Below are positions 1 through 6,328 of a stretch of 13,200 nt of DNA, piece after piece. This stretch comes from Actinomycetota bacterium (GTDB lineage: Bacteria; Actinomycetota; Thermoleophilia; Gaiellales; Gaiellaceae): contig VAXA01000256.1 of the NCBI GenBank assembly GCA_005883365.1, forward strand, positions 1 to 13,200, read 5' to 3'. Within the stretch, counting starts at the first letter, position 1. Each line of letters opens with the position of its first letter. The notes under the pieces were generated by a model. The model worked only from the letters and a program-made list of their open reading frames with translations, was not told the origin of the DNA and did not search any database. A program made the translations under genes and the position numbers.

Positions 1-120
1 ATGTGGCTACGACGGAGCGCATGGGAGGACGGCCTGGACCCCCTCCTCGAGGCGGCTCTCCGCGAGTGGCTTCTGCGCGAGTGGCCCTTCCAGAAGCTCG
101 ACTGGGCCGACCGCGCTTAG
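1..120 (+). CDS. C-terminal fragment of an unrecognised, Trp-rich protein
   Basis: Frame 1 is open from the window edge to TAG at 118-120 and gives 39 residues ending in KLDWADRA. Third codon positions are almost all G or C, as in the real genes of this window, so the frame looks coding. Five of the 39 residues are tryptophan, spaced through short helical-looking segments (EAALREWLLREW). An ATG happens to sit at position 1, but the gene probably begins upstream of the window. No family is recognised. The next gene, on the minus strand, converges on it, leaving an 88-bp gap (121-208) in which I see no gene and no convincing terminator. Confidence 0.5.
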   Translation: MWLRRSAWEDGLDPLLEAALREWLLREWPFQKLDWADRA

Positions 121-208
121 TCAGCACCGTCAGTTCAGCAGGTCGTTCCCGAACACTCGCCCAAATCAGTGTCCTCGGCCCAGGGCTCAGGAGATTTTGC
201 AGTTGGCG

Positions 209-652
209 CTACTTGCGGAAGACAGTCCGCGTCCGCGGGTCGAAGTAGAGCGCCCCATCCATCCCGTACGCCCTCAGCAGCGCGACCAGGCCGAGCCCAA
301 CGAGGATTCCCCCGAGCAGCGCTGTGAGTGTCGGCTGGAACGCAAGTGCGACCGCCGCGAGGAGCGACACGCCGACCGTGCTCGGCAGCGCCGAGTGGAC
401 GGCATGCAGCCACGCAGGCGCAACGCTCGCGTCGGCGGGAAGCTCCGCAGGCTCGCCGGGCGTGCGCCGGAAACGAGCGCGTGGGTCGTTCGGCACGAGG
501 AAGGCCATTGCGAACGCTCCGGCCGCGAACGCGACCAGCGTCCCGCCGGACGGGCCGCCGGCGGCGCGGGCCGCGGCGAGCCAGACAGGGCCGAGCACCA
601 GCCGAAGCGGCGCGACGAGCAGCAGCCGGAGCCGGATCGACTCGACCCTCAT
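209..652 (-). CDS. Small membrane protein of unknown function
   Basis: This encodes 147 aa, from ATG at 652-650 to TAG at 211-209. Hydrophobic stretches lie at about residues 8-30, 36-53 and 92-127 (the last is long enough for two helices), giving three or four membrane spans. They are separated by a polar loop at 54-90 that contains PNDPRARFRRTPGEP. The C-terminus is polar (FDPRTRTVFRK). The frame continues upstream to 766, but that part is charged and lacks hydrophobic character. The ATG at 652 is preferred because TACGCT lies exactly six bases upstream, as at two other starts in this window. The gene is divergent from the DUF4129/MoxR operon with a 72-bp gap. No family is recognised, and no link to the operon beyond adjacency is shown. 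Confidence 0.7.
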   Translation of the reverse strand: MRVESIRLRLLLVAPLRLVLGPVWLAAARAAGGPSGGTLVAFAAGAFAMAFLVPNDPRARFRRTPGEPAELPADASVAPAWLHAVHSALPSTVGVSLLAAVALAFQPTLTALLGGILVGLGLVALLRAYGMDGALYFDPRTRTVFRK

Positions 653-658
653 TGCTGA

Positions 659-664
659 AGCGTA
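659..664 (-). promoter_or_regulatory. Putative -10 (TACGCT) for a leaderless transcript
   Basis: On the minus strand the sequence reads TACGCT, then six bases, then ATG at 652. A TANNNT hexamer 6-7 bases before the start codon is the expected layout for a leaderless actinobacterial mRNA, and there is no Shine-Dalgarno. The same TACGCT-N6-ATG unit occurs twice more around 7714-7723. No -35 consensus is visible. Confidence 0.45.
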
Positions 665-724
665 GAACCTCGGTCCTGCGAGACTCCAGCCATCCTCAGG
701 CGCCGCCTCGTCCCGCTCGCTCTC

Positions 725-1555
725 GTGGTCACCGCGCTCCTCGCGGTCGTGGCGATCGCGGCGCACGGGCGACCGCTCGGCAAGGGAGGTAACAGAGGCA
801 GCGGGCTGCCCGCGACGTTCTGGGACTACGTCTTCACGTCATTCGTCGTCCTCGAGCTGCTCCTCGTGATCGCGGCGCTCGTCGCGCTCTTCCTCTTCCG
901 TCGGGAGCGAGTCGAGATCGCGAGCTACAACCGGCGAACCCTTCGAGCTCTCGCCATCCTGATAGTGGGGGCGGCCTTTTTGGTGTTCTTCGCGCGTCAC
1001 GTCAACCTGCACCGCCTGCTTCATCCGCCGGGATCGACCACCACCACCGCGACCCAGCCGGGCCACGGGGCGAACGGCAAGCACCGCCGGGTGACGCCGC
1101 CGCGGCACGCCGAGTTCCGCTGGGAGGAGCTCGTGGTCGTCCTCGGCCTGCTGGTCGGGCTCGGCGTGCTGGCCGCGGCCACGCGCAAGCGTCTCGGGCC
1201 GGGGACCCGCCGGCGCGCGCCCGAGGTGCTCGCGGCTGCACTCGACGAGTCGCTCGACGACCTGCGCACCGACCCGGACCTCCGCCGCGCGATCATCGCC
1301 GCCTACGCGCGGATGGAGAAAGCCCTCGCCGCCGCCGGCCTGCCGCGAGAGCCGGCCGAGGCGCCGCTCGAGTACGTCGAGCGGGCGCTCCTCACCCTCG
1401 ACACCAGCGCCGCCGCGGTCCGCAGGCTCACGGATCTCTTCGAATGGGCTAGGTTCAGCCACCATGAGCCGGAGCCGTCGATGAGGGACGACGCCGTTGA
1501 CGCGCTCCTCGCAGTACGGGACGAGCTGCGCGCCTCGGAGCTGACCCCGGCGTGA
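725..1555 (+). CDS. DUF4129-domain membrane protein, first gene of MoxR operon
   Basis: This encodes 276 aa from GTG at 725. Membrane segments lie at about residues 1-14, 38-58, 73-92 and 135-152. A Thr/Gly/His-rich loop lies at 101-125. The soluble C-terminus (about 165-270) has the DUF4129 pattern: RRAIIAAYARMEKALAAAG, then PAEAPLEYVERAL, then AVRRLTDLFEWARFS. DUF4129 proteins are commonly encoded with MoxR ATPases and DUF58 proteins and sit in the membrane with a cytoplasmic tail; their reaction is unknown. The start is uncertain. Codons upstream of 725, in frame as far as a stop at 656, encode ILRRRLVPLALV, which would complete a positively charged n-region and a full helix, but they contain no ATG, GTG or TTG. 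The stop overlaps the next start as GTGA at 1552-1555. Confidence 0.85.
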   Translation: MVTALLAVVAIAAHGRPLGKGGNRGSGLPATFWDYVFTSFVVLELLLVIAALVALFLFRRERVEIASYNRRTLRALAILIVGAAFLVFFARHVNLHRLLHPPGSTTTTATQPGHGANGKHRRVTPPRHAEFRWEELVVVLGLLVGLGVLAAATRKRLGPGTRRRAPEVLAAALDESLDDLRTDPDLRRAIIAAYARMEKALAAAGLPREPAEAPLEYVERALLTLDTSAAAVRRLTDLFEWARFSHHEPEPSMRDDAVDALLAVRDELRASELTPA

Positions 1556-2067
1556 GCCTCGCCCGCAGGCTCTGGCTGCCGGTGCTCGCGGCGACCCTCG
1601 CGCTCGTGGTCCTGCTCGCGGTGCGGCCGCTCTCCACCTCGCGCGCGCTCGCGATCTGGGTCGTGCTGGTCACGGCGCTCGCCCTCCTCCTGCTCGTGCG
1701 GCACTCCCGCGAGGGCGGTGGGCCGCAGCACGTCCGCCGCTTCGAGGACGCCCTCCGCGGCCGGCCGCCCGCGGCCCCGCAACCGGTGGAGCTGCTGCGG
1801 GTGGAACGTGAGCTCGAGCTCGGCATCGCCGGTGCGGCCCACGCCCATCACCGGCTCCTGCCGCTCCTGCGGACGGCGGCTGCCGCGCGGCTCGCGTCGC
1901 GCCACGGGATCGAGCCCGAGCGCCGGCCGGAGGCGGCGCGGGCGCTGCTGGGAGAGCACGCGTGGGAGCTGCTCCGTCCCGACCGGCCCGCCCCCGCCGA
2001 CCCGTTCGAACCCGGCGTGCGGCGCGAGCACGTGACCGGCCTGATCGAGCGCGTGGAATCGCTGTGA
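1552..2067 (+). CDS. Two-TM membrane protein of the MoxR operon
   Basis: This encodes 171 aa starting at GTG 1552, which overlaps the previous stop by four bases (GTGA). Two transmembrane helices lie at about residues 8-25 and 32-49, followed by a cytoplasm-type Arg/Glu/Ala-rich domain (52-171) that looks helical and contains RVERELELGIAGAAHAHHRL and the ending REHVTGLIERVESL. I do not recognise a named family. Position and topology match the short membrane proteins found between DUF4129 and MoxR genes in actinobacteria. The soluble tail could contact MoxR or DUF58, but this is inferred from context only. It ends in a second GTGA overlap with the MoxR start at 2064. Confidence 0.75.
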   Translation: MSLARRLWLPVLAATLALVVLLAVRPLSTSRALAIWVVLVTALALLLLVRHSREGGGPQHVRRFEDALRGRPPAAPQPVELLRVERELELGIAGAAHAHHRLLPLLRTAAAARLASRHGIEPERRPEAARALLGEHAWELLRPDRPAPADPFEPGVRREHVTGLIERVESL

Positions 2068-3041
2068 CCGCGCTCGCCGAGGTGCGGCAGCGCGCCGAGC
2101 GGATCCTCGCCGAGGTGGAGAAGGCAATCGTCGGCAAGCGCGGGCCGCTCGAGCTGATCCTGCTCGCGCTGCTGAGCGACGGCCACGTGCTGCTGGAGGA
2201 CTACCCGGGGCTCGCCAAGACGCTGATCGCACGCTCGTTCGCGCAGGCGACCTCCCTCCGCTTCGCCCGCATCCAGTTCACGCCCGACCTCATGCCGGGA
2301 GATGTGACGGGCTCGCAGATCTTCGACCAGCGGACGGCCGACTTCGTGTTCCGCCCCGGGCCGGTCTTCGCCAACCTCCTGCTCGCCGACGAGATCAACC
2401 GCGCCCCGCCCAAGACCCAGGCCGCGCTCCTCGAGGCGATGCAGGAGCGCCAGGTGACGATCGAGAACTCGACGCACCTGCTCGAGCCGCCGTTCCTCGT
2501 GCTCGCGACGCAGAACCCGATCGAGTACGAGGGGACGTATCCCCTCCCCGAGGCGCAGCTCGACCGGTTTCTCGTCCGCATCTCGATCGGATACCCGGAG
2601 CGGGACGACGAGATCGAGATGCTCAGCCGGCGTCTCGAGCGCGGCGTCGACGAGGTGGAGCTCGAGCCGGTGGTCGACGCGCCGACGCTGGTCGAGCTGC
2701 AGCGCGCGCTCGAGCAGGTGCACGTCTCGGAGGCGATCGAGGGCTACGTCGTCGATCTCGTGACGGCCACGCGCGATTCGCAGCGGCTCGCCGTCGGCGC
2801 AAGCCCGCGCGGCAGCATCGCCCTCCTCAAGCTGTCGCGGGCAAAGGCGGCGCTCTCCGGGCGCGACTTCGTCACTCCTGAGGACGTGAAGGCGGTCGCG
2901 GTGCCGGCACTGGCGCACAGGCTGATGGTGCGGCCGGAGCTCTGGGTGCAGCGGCTCCGCGGCGAGGACGTCGTGCGCGAGGCCCTCGAGACGGTGCCGA
3001 CTCCGCCTGCCGAGGACAGCCTGCGCACCGCCGAAGCGTGA
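2064..3041 (+). CDS. moxR: MoxR-family AAA+ ATPase
   Basis: This encodes 325 aa starting at GTG 2064 in a GTGA overlap; the frame is open further upstream, but that part is an Arg-rich shadow of the preceding gene. Motifs in order are Walker A EDYPGLAKT (45-53, Lys52), a loop RIQFTPDLMPGDVTG (69-83), Walker B LLLADEINR (105-113, Asp109/Glu110), sensor 1 LATQNPIE (147-154), and sensor 2 SPRGS (247-251, Arg249). The C-terminal lid covers about 235-300. MoxR ATPases work as hexameric, chaperone-like remodelers, usually with vWA-domain partners. The DUF58 gene directly downstream, joined by another GTGA overlap at 3038, is the expected partner. Ala replaces Gly before the P-loop Lys, a normal MoxR variant. 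The family is certain; the client protein is unknown. Confidence 0.95.
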   Translation: MTALAEVRQRAERILAEVEKAIVGKRGPLELILLALLSDGHVLLEDYPGLAKTLIARSFAQATSLRFARIQFTPDLMPGDVTGSQIFDQRTADFVFRPGPVFANLLLADEINRAPPKTQAALLEAMQERQVTIENSTHLLEPPFLVLATQNPIEYEGTYPLPEAQLDRFLVRISIGYPERDDEIEMLSRRLERGVDEVELEPVVDAPTLVELQRALEQVHVSEAIEGYVVDLVTATRDSQRLAVGASPRGSIALLKLSRAKAALSGRDFVTPEDVKAVAVPALAHRLMVRPELWVQRLRGEDVVREALETVPTPPAEDSLRTAEA

Positions 3042-4300
3042 CCGGCTTCATCTCGCCGCGCCTGCCCCTGTACGCCTCGCTCGCCGCGTCCGGGCTCGTG
3101 GCCGGCCTCGCCTTCGGCCGGGTCGAGCCGGTCGCGCTCGCGGCTCCGTTCCTGCTTGCGCTCGTCGCAGCCGTGGCCGGGCGCGAGCCGAGCGTCTTGG
3201 CCCGGCTGTCGCTCGACCGCGACCGCGCGCTCGAAGGCGACGAGGTCACAGCGACGATCGAGCTCTCCTCCGCGGCCGGCGTCGACCGATTCGACCTGCT
3301 CGTCCCCTTGCCGCCGGAGCTCAGCGTGGAAGGCGCGCCGGTGCGGTCCCTCCTCCTTCGTGCCGGGGAGGAGCGGACCGTCGAGCTGAAGCTGCGGTGC
3401 GAGCGCTGGGGGGCGTTCTCGGTCGGGCCGCTGCTCGTCCGGGCCCGCGACCTGCTCGGCCTCCGCTCGTGGGAGGGCGAAGCGGGCGAGGCGCAGCGGC
3501 TGCGCGTCTATCCGAGCGAGGAGACGCTGCATTCGCTGGTGGCGCCGCTCGAGACGCAGGTGTTCGCGGGGAACCAGGTCTCGAGGGTGCGCGGCGAGGG
3601 CATCGAGTTCGCCGATCTCCGCGAGTGGCAGCCGGGGGACCGCGTGCGGCGCGTCAACTGGCGGGCGACCGCGCTCCGCGGCGAGCTCTGGGTGAACGAG
3701 CAGTACCCCGAGCGGAACACCGACGTCGTCCTCTTCCTCGACACCTTCGCGGAGGTGCGTGCGCAGGGGCGAAGCACCACCGACCGCGCCGTCCGTGCCG
3801 CCGCGACGCTCGCGCACGCGTACCTGCAGAGGAAGGACCGGGTCGGGCTCGTCGGCTTCGGCGGTGTCCTCTCCTGGCTGCTGCCGGAATCGGGAACGCG
3901 GCAGCTCTACGCCATCGTCGACACGCTGCTGACGAGCGACATCGTGCAGAGCTACGCGCTGCGCGGCGTCGACGTGCTGCCGCCGCGGACGCTGCCGCCA
4001 AAGGCGCTCGTGCTCGCGATCACGCCGCTCCTGGACGACCGCACGGCCGCAGCGCTGCTCGACCTGCGTGCCCGGCGCTACGACCTGATCGTCGTCGAGG
4101 TGTCCCCGCTCGAGCTGCTCGAGCCCGATCCCGCATCGTCCGCCCAGCTCGCTCACCGGCTCTGGCGCCTCTCGCGTGAGGCCTTGCGGTGGCGCTACGA
4201 GCAGGTGGGCGTTCCCGTCGTCACGTGGCGCGAAGGCGTGCCGCTCGCCGCCCCGCTCGAGGAGGTGAACGCATTCAGGCATCTCGCACGGCCCGCGTAG
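3038..4300 (+). CDS. DUF58 domain-containing protein (vWA-like)
   Basis: This encodes 420 aa from GTG 3038, overlapping the moxR stop (GTGA). Two hydrophobic segments at about residues 9-28 and 31-48 anchor it near the N-terminus. A beta-rich region follows (about 55-160). The DUF58 signature is clear at 198-222: QPGDRVRRVNWRATALRGEL followed by WVNEQYPER. After it begins a vWA-like fold, with VLFLDTFAEV (231-240) where a MIDAS motif DxSxS would sit. The serines are missing, so metal binding is doubtful. DUF58 proteins pair with MoxR ATPases; no catalytic activity is established for the family. The 3' end carries the Shine-Dalgarno for the next gene within codons for LEEVNAF. Confidence 0.92.
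   Translation: MTGFISPRLPLYASLAASGLVAGLAFGRVEPVALAAPFLLALVAAVAGREPSVLARLSLDRDRALEGDEVTATIELSSAAGVDRFDLLVPLPPELSVEGAPVRSLLLRAGEERTVELKLRCERWGAFSVGPLLVRARDLLGLRSWEGEAGEAQRLRVYPSEETLHSLVAPLETQVFAGNQVSRVRGEGIEFADLREWQPGDRVRRVNWRATALRGELWVNEQYPERNTDVVLFLDTFAEVRAQGRSTTDRAVRAAATLAHAYLQRKDRVGLVGFGGVLSWLLPESGTRQLYAIVDTLLTSDIVQSYALRGVDVLPPRTLPPKALVLAITPLLDDRTAAALLDLRARRYDLIVVEVSPLELLEPDPASSAQLAHRLWRLSREALRWRYEQVGVPVVTWREGVPLAAPLEEVNAFRHLARPA
4261..4268 (+). promoter_or_regulatory. Perfect Shine-Dalgarno GGAGGTGA ahead of an ATT codon
   Basis: GGAGGTGA matches the 16S anti-Shine-Dalgarno over eight bases. It lies inside the DUF58 coding sequence. GGAGG ends seven bases before ATT at 4273, an ideal spacing. 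No ATG, GTG or TTG in the frame of the downstream gene lies at a usable distance, so this site decides the start. Confidence 0.6.
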
Positions 4301-4791
4301 CGCTCGCCACGGGAGCGGCGGCGGCATACACCGGCGTCCTCGCGGACTCGCTCGGGCGCGCCGGCTCGGACGCGTGGGCTCTCGCTCCGGTGGCCGGCGT
4401 CGGAGCGCTGCTGCTCGCGGTCGCGCTCGCGTACGGCCGGGGCCTCGGCGCGGCCCTCTGGCTCGGGGGCGCGACGTACGTCGCCTTCGTCGTCGTCCAT
4501 TTCGAGCACCGGGTCGACGCGACGGCGCCGCTCGTGGCCGTGCTGCTCCTTCTCTGCGGCGAGCTGTCGGCGTGGTCGTTCGACGAGCGGTGGCAAGTCC
4601 GCGCCGACGCCGCGCTCGCCTGGCGGCGGGGCGCGGCAGTCGGCGCGCTCGCGTTGGCCGGCCTCGCCGCGTCCGCACTCGTCGTCGCGGTCTCCGCGGT
4701 GCCGGCGAACCACGGATTGGCGTGGACAGTGGCCGGCGCGGCCGCCGCGGTCGGAGCCGCGGGCACCGGCATCTGGGTCGCTCGGCGCTAG
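4273..4791 (+). CDS. Four-TM membrane protein, last gene of MoxR operon; probable ATT start
   Basis: This gives 172 aa if translation starts at ATT 4273, 28 bp inside the DUF58 gene. Hydrophobic segments lie at about residues 5-20, 27-46, 48-62 plus 66-82, and 106-130 plus 140-170. A polar loop contains SAWSFDERWQVRADAALAWR between the middle and last pairs, giving at least four spans. No family is recognised. The frame is open upstream to GTG codons at 4189 and 4225, but the residues there are nearly all Arg, Ala and Gly and read as a shadow of DUF58. The Shine-Dalgarno at 4261-4268 points to 4273. Position, orientation and overlap make it part of the MoxR/DUF58 operon, so its product is likely another membrane component of that system. 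Confidence 0.65.
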   Translation: MQASRTARVALATGAAAAYTGVLADSLGRAGSDAWALAPVAGVGALLLAVALAYGRGLGAALWLGGATYVAFVVVHFEHRVDATAPLVAVLLLLCGELSAWSFDERWQVRADAALAWRRGAAVGALALAGLAASALVVAVSAVPANHGLAWTVAGAAAAVGAAGTGIWVARR

Positions 4792-4933
4792 CCATCCGTC
4801 GGGCGGGCTTGCACGTACAGCGCGTTATGGACCTCCGGGTGCTCCCAGCTATCCGAACGGGTATGTGTGGCCGCACGGCGTCGACCTACATATCGACCGC
4901 GACCACGGCACGGCCCAACCTGAGAGGAACCCG

Positions 4934-4975
4934 ATGGCACGTACGGCTACACGGAGCGAGGTAAGCACGTGGTGA
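4934..4975 (+). CDS. 13-codon ORF with good Shine-Dalgarno; leader or broken gene start
   Basis: ATG at 4934 is preceded by GAGAGGA at 4922-4928, five bases upstream. The ORF encodes MARTATRSEVSTW and stops with TGA at 4973-4975. The last bases GTGGTGA contain a GTG start (4972) of the next ORF in a GTGA overlap. It may be a coupling leader peptide. Alternatively, it is the true N-terminus of the next ORF, separated by a one-base frameshift. Confidence 0.25.
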   Translation: MARTATRSEVSTW

Positions 4976-5268
4976 CTAGAGCGGCGCGGCCGCATGTCTT
5001 TTGGGTGGGGGAGGATCCCGCAACCCGGGAGTGCGTTCGTGGCTGGCCGGTCGGCCTCGCGCTGTTGGAGACGTTGGGCGATGCCAACTCGGATGTGCGC
5101 GAGGCGCTGGCTGGTGAGCGCGCTCGGCTCAGGCACCTCGGCTACCCGGAAGATCTCCCGCTGCCTGCCCTGTGGTGGCCGCCGCGAGCTCGCGAAAGGC
5201 TCGTCGAAGTTGCCGACACTCGGGTAGACGTCCCACGAGGGCGCCGCAGCCCCCCTGTCGCCGCCTGA
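4972..5268 (+). CDS. Small hypothetical protein of unknown function
   Basis: This encodes 98 aa from GTG 4972 (99 from GTG 4969) to TGA at 5266-5268. The middle reads like a folded helical protein: HVFWVGEDPATRECVRGW, then LALLETLGDANSDVREALAG, then LGYPEDLPLPALWWPPRARE. The last 15 residues are Arg/Pro-rich and may not be genuine. Codon use is less GC-biased than in neighbours. The coupled 13-codon ORF upstream supports translation, but the pair could equally be a frameshifted relic. No family or partner is recognised. Competing frames over the same bases (plus 4994-5227, minus 4849-5136) look less protein-like. Confidence 0.4.
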   Translation: MTRAARPHVFWVGEDPATRECVRGWPVGLALLETLGDANSDVREALAGERARLRHLGYPEDLPLPALWWPPRARERLVEVADTRVDVPRGRRSPPVAA

Positions 5269-5314
5269 CAGCCGCGACCGCCCGGCGCCCTCTCGCCTCT
5301 CGGACGTGTCTGCG

Positions 5315-5320
5315 TAGGAT
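5315..5320 (+). promoter_or_regulatory. Putative -10 (TAGGAT) for leaderless OsmC-family gene
   Basis: TAGGAT lies seven bases before the GTG start at 5328, so transcription would begin at or next to the start codon. No Shine-Dalgarno is present. No clear -35 is seen at the expected distance. Confidence 0.45.
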
Positions 5321-5327
5321 CCACGCC

Positions 5328-5834
5328 GTGGACAGGACCGCGCTGCAGGCGGCGCAGAAGCCGCTCAAGGACCGCTACCGCGAGGAGCCCGCGGCCGCGC
5401 TCATCACGCTCCGCGCACAGGGGAAGCTCGACGAGGAGCAGATCGCCTGCTCCGTCGAGACCGGCCGCGCCCTCGTCGAGGCCGGCCTCCACCCCGCCAC
5501 CGGGGGCACCGGCGCGCTTGCGTGCTCCGGCGACATGCTGCTCGAGGCCCTCGTCGCCTGCGCCGGCGTCACCCTCCGCTCGGTCGCGACCTCGATGGAG
5601 CTCGACGTCGCCGGATCCGTCCACGCCGAGGGGGACCTCGACTTCCGAGGCACGCTCGGCGTCGACCGCGAGGCTCCGGTCGGGTTCACGACCATCCGGC
5701 TCCGCTTCGAGCTCACCTCCGACGCGTCCGAAGAAGACCTCGCGAAGCTGCTCGAGCGCACCGAGCGCTACTGCGTCGTCGGCCAGACGCTCGCCGGCGG
5801 CGTTCCTGTGCAGTTCACCTACTCCACCTCGTAG
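5328..5834 (+). CDS. OsmC family protein (thiol peroxidase-like)
   Basis: This encodes 168 aa from GTG 5328. It starts VDRTALQAAQKPLKDRYREE, typical of actinobacterial OsmC relatives. The frame is open upstream, but that part is Arg-rich shadow. Conserved elements are CSVETGRALVEAGLHPATGG (41-60), then CSGDMLLEALVACAG (66-80) carrying the first active cysteine Cys78 on the central helix, and ERTERYCVVGQTL (143-155) carrying the second, Cys149. OsmC/Ohr proteins are dimeric cytoplasmic enzymes that reduce organic hydroperoxides through this cysteine pair. Whether this subfamily uses peroxides as its natural substrate is not established. Its stop overlaps the convergent GNAT gene by 16 bp. It probably forms its own unit from the -10 at 5315. 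Confidence 0.9.
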   Translation: MDRTALQAAQKPLKDRYREEPAAALITLRAQGKLDEEQIACSVETGRALVEAGLHPATGGTGALACSGDMLLEALVACAGVTLRSVATSMELDVAGSVHAEGDLDFRGTLGVDREAPVGFTTIRLRFELTSDASEEDLAKLLERTERYCVVGQTLAGGVPVQFTYSTS

Positions 5835-6328
5835 GCCATCAGGATCGCGTCGACGAACTCGCCGCCGCGGCGGTAGTGCCGCTTGCGGTACCCCTCGCGC
5901 TCGAAGCCGAACGCCTCGTAGAGCGCCATCGCGGCGTCGTTCCACGGGAAGACGTGCAACTCGAGCTTGCGGACGCCCGCCTGGCGCGCCCAGTCGACCG
6001 CCGCCTGCATGAGCGCCGTCCCAACTCCCTGACGGCGCGCATCGAGCGCGACCATCAGGCCGACGTCGGCGACGTGCGTGCTCGCCGGATGCGGATCGCG
6101 CCCGATCGAGAGTCGGCCGACGAGCGTCCCGTCCTCGCGCTCCGCGACGAAGACCGCCGCGTGCGGGTAGCGCCGCAGCGCCTTGAGGAAGCGCCGCTCG
6201 TCTCCCGCGCTCCGCCATTCGCCGGCGACGCTGATCAGCCATCCCTGGGGCTCGGCGCTCACAGCGTCGGCGAGTCGCGTCAGCTGCTCCGCGTCGGTGG
6301 GGTCGGCGTGCCGGATCCGGAAGTCCAT
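5819..6328 (-). CDS. GNAT family N-acetyltransferase
   Basis: This gives 169 aa from ATG 6328, or 170 from the adjacent GTG at 6331. Both starts overlap the stop of the upstream gamma-glutamyltransferase-family gene (TGATG or GTGA), so translation is coupled. The acetyl-CoA site is clear: a strand with VGLMVALD, then RRQGVGTALM (about 98-107), the Q/RxxGxG/A pyrophosphate loop. LYEAFGFEREGYRKRHY (about 136-152) is the usual GNAT C-terminal motif, and FPWND lies before it. The family transfers acetyl from acetyl-CoA to an amine; a protein N-terminus (RimI-like) or a small molecule are both possible, and the acceptor cannot be read from sequence. It is co-transcribed with the GGT-family gene. 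Confidence 0.9.
   Translation of the reverse strand: MDFRIRHADPTDAEQLTRLADAVSAEPQGWLISVAGEWRSAGDERRFLKALRRYPHAAVFVAEREDGTLVGRLSIGRDPHPASTHVADVGLMVALDARRQGVGTALMQAAVDWARQAGVRKLELHVFPWNDAAMALYEAFGFEREGYRKRHYRRGGEFVDAILMAYEVE

Larger units (their letters stand above)
4792..5327. other. Gene-poor stretch of atypical composition
   Basis: These 536 bases between the MoxR operon and the OsmC gene contain no confident gene. Third-position GC in the open frames is lower than in flanking genes, with codons such as AGA, TTG, ACT, CTA and TAT that are rare in neighbours. One plus-strand frame stays open from before 4791 to a TGA at 4973-4975 and reads protein-like near its end (SYPNGYVWPHGVDLHIDRDH), without a good start. 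It runs into the small ORFs listed separately. I see no tRNA, terminal repeats or insertion sequence. The stretch could be a degraded or recently acquired gene. Confidence 0.45.

Noticed and set aside
153..172. Possible hairpin ACACT...AGTGT after the first partial gene
   Set aside because: Only a 5-bp stem with a 10-base loop and no T-run, too weak to call a terminator.
4189..4272. GTG starts at 4189 or 4225 for the last operon gene
   Set aside because: They would add an Arg-rich segment that is a shadow of DUF58, without a Shine-Dalgarno. The ATT at 4273 is better placed.
2744..4876. A 710-codon open frame on the minus strand
   Set aside because: It is antisense to moxR, DUF58 and the next gene, whose own motifs are clear. 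The translation is a low-complexity Arg-rich shadow.
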